Source of the DNA: Acidimicrobiaceae bacterium
GTDB taxonomy: Bacteria; Actinomycetota; Acidimicrobiia; Acidimicrobiales; UBA8592
Assembly (NCBI GenBank): GCA_002724825.1
Contig: PBPU01000119.1
Coordinates: 1-9,204 of the forward strand
Direction of reading: 5' to 3'
DNA length: 9,204 nt
This document shows, one piece after another, positions 5,886 through 9,204 of the stretch. Positions within the stretch are counted from its first letter, which is position 1. Each line of letters starts with the position of its first letter. The notes below the pieces were generated by a model. The model was given only the letters and a program-made list of their open reading frames with translations, did no database searches and was not told the origin of the DNA. Both the position numbers and the translations under genes were made by a program.

Positions 5886-6781
5886 TACTCACCTTCCTCA
5901 GTTTCATTATCTTCACCTGTTTCCTCATTTTCGTTTTTGGAAGATGGTTGATCATCCTCATTGCTGTCCTGCATACTCGCTGGTAAAGAGAACCCCGCTT
6001 TTTCTGCTACTTCTGATGTTGTAAACCAAACATCTGCTTTAGTACGAGAGAAAAAAGGAGATTCTGGTGGATGATAAATTTTAGAACTTACCTTTCCTTT
6101 GATTTGGTAATCTTCGGATGGCTGAGAGCCATCATCTCCGGCAGGAGCAGATCCCGCTCCATAAGGACTCGACTCATCATTCTCTTCAGACGATTCTTGC
6201 TCCTCATCGTTCTCCTGACCTTCATCAGCAAATTCTTGTCTTTCTTCGGACGAGCCTTGCTCCTGAACTTCTTCATCAAGATCCTGTGCCGCTTCACTTT
6301 CAGTGTCGTTTGCTACTTCTTTAGATTTTTCAACTCTACGCCGCCTCGCTTCTGCAGCACTCGGCCCCAAAGACGCACCCTTCAACTCAGCTCTGTTTCG
6401 CATCTCTTCAAGCTCATCCGGTGTATATCTAGCAAGGATTATCGTAATATGACACGTTCGTTTTCGAATTCTTGTAGCACGACCTCGAGCCCTAGGTCTC
6501 CATCTTTTCATCGTCGGGCCTTCATCTGCATAGCATGCAGTTACATACAGTTCTTCAGATGAAATACCATCATTATTCTCAGCATTTGCAGCTGCTGAGT
6601 TTAAACACTTTTGAACAGTGTCGCTGATTCTTCGTTCAGAGAACATTAAGAGATCTGATGCTTCCTGAAATGATTTGTGCCGAATCAAGTTAAGAACTTC
6701 CCGTGCTTTGTATGCGGAAGAACGAACATGCTTTACCTGAGCTCTCGTACCTGGTCGTTCGTTAGTTTTAACTCCTGACAT
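5885..6781 (-). CDS. rplV: 50S ribosomal protein L22 with very long acidic C-terminal extension carrying an extra domain
   Basis: The 298-residue product starts with an ordinary L22, the large-subunit protein whose beta-hairpin lines the peptide exit tunnel with L4. Core residues 9-118 show RPGTRAQVKHVRSSAYKAREVLNLIR, NSAAANAENN, the actinobacterial CYADEGP, and the hairpin KRWRPRARGRATRIRKRTCHITII. L22 normally ends there, at about 110-120 residues. Here a charged helix (119-152, PDELEEMRNRAEL then EARRRRVEKSKE) leads to an acidic linker rich in Glu, Gln, Asp and Ser (153-205). A compact module (about 206-266) and a second acidic tail (269-298) follow. The frame is open throughout and runs into a TAATG overlap with S3, so the extension is genuine and not a frameshift artefact. 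CGAGGAG precedes the ATG, which overlaps the S19 stop. Confidence 0.97.
   Translation of the reverse strand: MSGVKTNERPGTRAQVKHVRSSAYKAREVLNLIRHKSFQEASDLLMFSERRISDTVQKCLNSAAANAENNDGISSEELYVTACYADEGPTMKRWRPRARGRATRIRKRTCHITIILARYTPDELEEMRNRAELKGASLGPSAAEARRRRVEKSKEVANDTESEAAQDLDEEVQEQGSSEERQEFADEGQENDEEQESSEENDESSPYGAGSAPAGDDGSQPSEDYQIKGKVSSKIYHPPESPFFSRTKADVWFTTSEVAEKAGFSLPASMQDSNEDDQPSSKNENEETGEDNETEEGE
5984..6166 (-). other. Extra C-terminal module of L22, resembling the 'sunset' type domain (residues about 206-266)
   Basis: Between two acidic low-complexity segments lies a short ordered-looking stretch. It opens with PYGAGSAPAGDDGSQP, then has Y225-x-I-K-G229, S232-S-K-I-Y236-H237, S241-P-F-F244, R246-T-K-A-D-V-W252-F253 and A262-G-F264. 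From memory, the pattern 'IKGN...LYHxPGSPYY.RT.AEVWF.TxEeAeAAGF', preceded by a DGS-P segment, occurs as an appended module in actinobacterial and Chloroflexota proteins, including some ribosomal proteins. NCBI names include 'sunset domain'. That resemblance is recalled and was not computed. Aromatic, Gly and His positions agree well with it, though the usual Asn after KG is Lys here. No catalytic role is evident. Confidence 0.6.
6181..6264. repeat. Imperfect direct repeat in the acidic L22 linker, 60-base period
   Basis: Bases 6181-6204 and 6241-6264 match at 20 of 24 positions when aligned with a 60-base offset (shared cores TTCxGACGA and CTTGCTCCT). They encode the similar stretches EEQESSEEND and QEQGSSEERQ of the L22 linker. 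This suggests the linker grew partly by short duplications, although codon restriction in an all-Glu/Gln/Ser segment could also produce such similarity. Confidence 0.4.
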
Positions 6782-7059
6782 TAGCTGTTAACTCCTCGTT
6801 CTTGGCCGGCATGAAACCTGAAAGTCCTAGTAGGAGCAAATTCACCTAACTTATGACCGACCATTGTTTCCGTTATGTAAACGGGAACATGCTTCCGACC
6901 ATCGTGGACTGCAATAGTATGACCAATCATGTCTGGTATGATCGTTGAACGACGAGACCATGTCTTTATTACTTCCTTGGACCCTGAAGAGTTAAGACCA
7001 TCTATCTTCTTAAGTAGATGGCTGTCGACAAATGGGCCTTTTTTGAGACTTCTTGGCAT
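6781..7059 (-). CDS. rpsS: 30S ribosomal protein S19
   Basis: The 92-residue product is S19, a small-subunit head protein that pairs with S13 near the A and P sites. The start at MPRSLKKGPFVD is the canonical N-terminus and has AGAGGA (7066-7071) six bases upstream. An in-frame ATG sixteen codons earlier lies inside the L2 gene and is rejected. Signatures are KTWSRRSTIIPDMIGHTIAVHDGRKHVPVYI (residues 32-62), VGHKLGEFAPTRTFRFHAG (67-85) and a short basic tail. Length is typical. The ten-base gap after L2 contains the ribosome-binding site, and the stop overlaps the L22 start (TAATG). Confidence 0.98.
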   Translation of the reverse strand: MPRSLKKGPFVDSHLLKKIDGLNSSGSKEVIKTWSRRSTIIPDMIGHTIAVHDGRKHVPVYITETMVGHKLGEFAPTRTFRFHAGQERGVNS

Positions 7060-7065
7060 GCTAAA

Positions 7066-7071
7066 TCCTCT
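7066..7071 (-). promoter_or_regulatory. Ribosome-binding site deciding the S19 start
   Basis: AGAGGA on the minus strand partly overlaps the L2 stop codon and ends six bases before the ATG of MPRSLKK. It supports the short, canonical S19 start. Confidence 0.75.
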
Positions 7072-7906
7072 ACCTTCGTGATCCTCGAGTACGACGTCTA
7101 CGAACAATCATCTGCTGAGATTGCTTCTTCTTCTTTCTTGTTCTCTTTTCTGGTTTTCCCCATGGGGAAACAGGATGGCGTCCACCCGAGGTCTTTCCTT
7201 CACCACCACCATGAGGGTGATCGACAGGATTCATAGCCACACCTCGGGTCTGTGGACGCTTTCCTTTCCATCTATTCCGCCCGGCTTTGCCGATTTTGAT
7301 TAGTTCATGTTCCGCATTTCCGACTGAGCCAACAGTGGCCATCACGTCTATCGGAACTCTTCGCATTTCAGTACTAGGAAGCCGAAGTGTGGCGTACCCA
7401 CCCTCCTTAGCAACAAGTTGAACGCTGGATCCAGCGCTTCGAGCCAATCTACCTCCACCACCGGGACGTAATTCAATATTGTGAAGTACTGTTCCGACAG
7501 GAATATATCGAAGGGGCAATGCATTCCCAGGGCGTATCTCTGAGCCTTGACCAGAACGCAGGACATCACCAACAGTTAGCGCACTTGGTGCAAGAATGTA
7601 ACGCTTTTCACCATCATGATAATGAAGGAGAGCAATGCGGCACGTTCTATTCGGGTCATATTCTATCGCAGCAACGGTTGCGGGAACGCCGCTCTTATCC
7701 CGACGAAAATCTACTTTTCTATAAAGTTGTTTGTGGCCACCGCCTCGGTGTCTTGAAGTTTTTCGTCCGTAATTATTTCTCCCACCAGTTTTAGGCTTAC
7801 TAGTAGTAAGTGATTTCTCGGGATAGCTTTTGGTAATTTCTGAAAAATCTGCTTGGGTTTGGAACCGCCGTCCAGGGCTTGTAGGTTTTCTTCTTCTTAT
7901 CGCCAT
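7070..7906 (-). CDS. rplB: 50S ribosomal protein L2
   Basis: The 278-residue product is L2, the largest conserved large-subunit protein, needed for subunit association and peptidyl transfer. The N-terminal part has KPTSPGRRFQT, GGRNNYGRKTSRHRGGGHKQLYR (residues 41-63) and the OB/SH3-like core with VAAIEYDPNRTCRIALLHY and DGEKRYILAP. The C-terminal part has RPGNALPLRYIPVGT, STEMRRVPIDVMATVGSVGN, and the invariant loop GVAMNPVDHPHGGGEGK, whose His230 corresponds to E. coli His229. The protein ends in a strongly basic tail, IVRRRRTRGSRR. Length is standard (about 275). The ATG follows the L23 stop by eight bases with a TAGGA element. S19 begins ten bases downstream. Confidence 0.98.
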   Translation of the reverse strand: MAIRRRKPTSPGRRFQTQADFSEITKSYPEKSLTTSKPKTGGRNNYGRKTSRHRGGGHKQLYRKVDFRRDKSGVPATVAAIEYDPNRTCRIALLHYHDGEKRYILAPSALTVGDVLRSGQGSEIRPGNALPLRYIPVGTVLHNIELRPGGGGRLARSAGSSVQLVAKEGGYATLRLPSTEMRRVPIDVMATVGSVGNAEHELIKIGKAGRNRWKGKRPQTRGVAMNPVDHPHGGGEGKTSGGRHPVSPWGKPEKRTRKKKKQSQQMIVRRRRTRGSRR

Positions 7907-7914
7907 GAGATTTC

Positions 7915-8205
7915 CTATACGTCGAACAATTCGATTGAGTCACCCTCAGCAAGGGTAACAAGGGCTCGTTTCTGATCAGAACGGCGTCCATACGTGAAAT
8001 TGCGCCTGTTTCTCTTTCGTTTTCCTTTTCGGTTTAAAGTATTTACTTTTAAAACACGAACGCCGAAAATACTTTCAACTGCATCTCTTATCTGTGGCTT
8101 TGTTGCGTCCGGGTTCACCTCAAACGTGTAGACGTTCTGCTCTAAAAGCTCATAAGATTTTTCGCTTACGATCGGCTTCACAATGATATCTCGGTTATCG
8201 CTCAC
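7915..8205 (-). CDS. rplW: 50S ribosomal protein L23 (GTG start)
   Basis: The 96-residue product is L23, which sits at the exit of the peptide tunnel and is the main docking site for trigger factor and SRP. Family features are the N-terminal IIVKPIVSEKSYELLEQNVYTFEV (residues 7-30), DATKPQIRDAVESIFGVRVLKVNTLNRKGK (33-62) and a basic loop RKRNRRNFTYGRRSDQKRALVTL. The start codon is GTG, overlapping the L4 stop by four bases (GTGA). GGAGG lies only four bases upstream (8210-8214), a strong element at slightly short spacing. No in-frame ATG is available that would keep the conserved N-terminus. Length is typical. Confidence 0.96.
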   Translation of the reverse strand: MSDNRDIIVKPIVSEKSYELLEQNVYTFEVNPDATKPQIRDAVESIFGVRVLKVNTLNRKGKRKRNRRNFTYGRRSDQKRALVTLAEGDSIELFDV

Positions 8206-8873
8206 GAATCCTCCGATAGGTCGTCAGTAGAATTCTCAGAGCTATTTCTGGGGTTCTCCTTGGTCATGCTTGTGGGAAGATTTCCTTTAGTGAAGATGAC
8301 CATGTCAGTTGACAAAACATCAAATACATTTAGTTGAGTCGGAGAAATTACATGAGCGTTAGTAAGATTACGGAAACTTTTTCGGGTATTGGAGTCTGTA
8401 TCGTCAATGACAAGAAGCACTTTACCTTCTGCTCCAATAGAACTTAGAGCATCTTTCGCTTCTTTAGTTTTAGGTTGTTCGAAACTCCAGCCTTCCACAA
8501 CTAGAACATTGTTTTCTGATGCTCTGTCTGATAACGCAGAGTACAGAGCAAGTCGCTTCATTTTCTTTGGGGTTCGTTGCGAGTAATCTCTTGGCTTTGG
8601 ACCCATAGCAACACCGCCACCGCGCCACTGCGGAACCCTAGATGACCCAAATCTTGCACGCCCCGTTCCTTTTTGTTTCCAAGGCTTTGCACCGCCTCCT
8701 CTAACTTCAGCTCGAGTTTTTGTGCTATGAGTTCCAGACCTTTTCGCTGCCAACTGAGCATTAACAACTTGATGCATTACTGGAACATTTGGCTCAATCC
8801 CAAAGATCCCATCATCAAGTTCGATACTTCCGGCCTTGCCACCAGTAACCTTAAGGACGTCGATTGTCGCCAT
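8202..8873 (-). CDS. rplD: 50S ribosomal protein L4
   Basis: The 223-residue product is L4, whose long internal loop lines the peptide exit tunnel opposite L22. In several bacteria it also represses the S10 operon. The loop region is clear: KTRAEVRGGGAKPWKQKGTGRARFGSSRVPQWRGGGVAMGPKPRDY (residues 52-97). It is followed by KKMKRLALYSALSDRA and the Rossmann-like C-terminal domain with NNVLVVEG, KVLLVIDD and NVFDVLSTDMVIFTKG. After about residue 196, where most L4 proteins end, there is a polar tail of 27 residues rich in Ser, Asn, Asp and Glu. The ATG overlaps the L3 stop (TAATG) with GGAGGG upstream. The leader that L4 might regulate lies outside the window. Confidence 0.97.
   Translation of the reverse strand: MATIDVLKVTGGKAGSIELDDGIFGIEPNVPVMHQVVNAQLAAKRSGTHSTKTRAEVRGGGAKPWKQKGTGRARFGSSRVPQWRGGGVAMGPKPRDYSQRTPKKMKRLALYSALSDRASENNVLVVEGWSFEQPKTKEAKDALSSIGAEGKVLLVIDDTDSNTRKSFRNLTNAHVISPTQLNVFDVLSTDMVIFTKGNLPTSMTKENPRNSSENSTDDLSEDS
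8205..8285 (-). other. Polar acidic C-terminal tail of L4 (residues 197-223)
   Basis: The final L4 strand and helix end near MVIFTKG. The remaining residues, with stretches such as NPRNSSENSTDDLSEDS, are Ser/Asn/Asp/Glu-rich, contain no hydrophobic core and are likely disordered. The sequence gives no function. It is notable because L22, S3 and L29 in the same cluster also end in acidic tails. Confidence 0.6.
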
Positions 8874-9204
8874 TAGCTATTCCCTCCAACAGGTGCAGCC
8901 TTAACGGCATTACGGATCAATACGGTTGCGCCGCGAGGACCAGGAACCGACCCCTTAAGAAGGAGTATCTCCTCTTCATCATTCGACTGCACAACTTCCA
9001 AATTCTGAATAGTGGTCTTTTGCGAACCCATTCGCCCAGGCATTTTCTTCCCTTTAAAGACCCTTGATGGTGTTGCGCATTGGCCAATAGCTCCAGGTTT
9101 ACGATGTACTTTATGGGCCCCGTGGCTAGCCCTTTGACCTGCAAACCCATGTCTTTTCATGACACCAGCAAACCCCTTTCCCTTACTAACTGCTGTAACG
9201 TCAA
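8873..9204 (-). CDS. rplC: 50S ribosomal protein L3, 5' part outside window
   Basis: The visible C-terminal 109 residues (plus two bases of an earlier codon) belong to L3, an early-assembling large-subunit protein whose loop reaches the peptidyl-transferase centre. The frame stays open to the window edge with DVTAVSKGKGFAGV directly before MKRHGFAGQRASHGAHKVHRKPGAIGQC, which is the standard interior of L3. The internal Met at 9160 is therefore not the start. FKGKKMPGRMGSQKTTIQNLEVV follows. At the place where E. coli L3 has the PrmB-methylated Gln (in AGQMG) this protein appears to have Arg (PGRMG). About 100 N-terminal residues are missing. Its stop overlaps the L4 start (TAATG). Confidence 0.96.
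   Translation of the reverse strand, partial: DVTAVSKGKGFAGVMKRHGFAGQRASHGAHKVHRKPGAIGQCATPSRVFKGKKMPGRMGSQKTTIQNLEVVQSNDEEEILLLKGSVPGPRGATVLIRNAVKAAPVGGNS

Noticed and set aside
5885..6427. L22 extension as a frameshift or misassembly artefact
   Set aside because: The reading frame is open without stops for about 180 codons, has strongly biased protein-like composition, contains a recognisable module and ends precisely at an S3 start overlap like those of other junctions.
6071..6562. Plus-strand open frame of 163 codons opposite the L22 extension
   Set aside because: It is the antisense of Glu/Asp/Ser-rich codons, giving a Phe/Leu/Ser/Arg-rich product with no recognisable motif. The minus-strand frame is continuous with the L22 core and ends in the TAATG junction shared by its neighbours.
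7060..7107. N-terminal extension of S19 by 16 codons
   Set aside because: It overlaps the end of L2. MPRSLKKGPFVD is the universal S19 start and is preceded by AGAGGA.
1..9204. tRNA or other RNA genes, CRISPR arrays, insertion sequences, attachment sites
   Set aside because: Essentially every base is within a conserved ribosomal gene or a very short gap. No array of repeats, transposase or tRNA-like fold was seen.

Overview
The window is one uninterrupted stretch of a bacterial ribosomal-protein gene cluster, coded entirely on the minus strand. Read in the direction of transcription (from position 9204 down to 1) the order is L3 (5' end outside the window), L4, L23, L2, S19, L22, S3, L16, L29, S17, L14, L24, L5, S14, S8, L6, L18, S5, L30, L15, and then the first ten bases of what synteny says is secY. 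This is the classical S10 operon running directly into the spc operon. No gap between genes exceeds 27 bases, so there is no room for an internal promoter, a terminator or an RNA gene. No plus-strand gene is credible.

Organism: the protein sequences look actinobacterial. Examples are the zinc-type S14, the L14 and L24 C-termini, the S3 KH region, and an L22 core with the actinobacterial CYADEGP and KRWRPRARGRATRIRKR stretches. As judged from memory they are closest to Acidimicrobiia-like lineages. By eye the base composition is only in the mid-40s percent G+C, low for that phylum, and would suit a streamlined, possibly marine or freshwater, member. Lineage is an inference; no search was run.

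Layout: 8202-9204 holds L3 (partial) and L4; 7070-8205 L23 and L2; 4980-7059 S19, L22 and S3; 3400-4980 L16, L29, S17, L14 and L24; 1-3400 L5 through L15 plus the secY start. Seven junctions are TAATG stop/start overlaps, others are ATGA or GTGA overlaps or very short gaps, and most genes have a clear purine-rich Shine-Dalgarno sequence inside the preceding gene. This points to tight translational coupling of one long transcript whose products assemble into the two ribosomal subunits, with the SecY translocon gene following.

The unusual part is in the proteins' tails. L22 is 298 residues instead of about 110-120: after its normal core it carries a long acidic, low-complexity linker, a compact roughly 60-residue module with conserved-looking aromatic, His and Gly positions (a 'sunset'-like domain as I remember it), and a second acidic tail. 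S3 has an extra C-terminal segment of about 85 residues that becomes acidic, and L4 and L29 also end in acidic tails. L4, L22 and L29 all lie around the peptide exit tunnel in known ribosomes, which makes this set the best candidate for lineage-specific biology here. A 19-base near-perfect inverted repeat within the S14 gene is a secondary curiosity.
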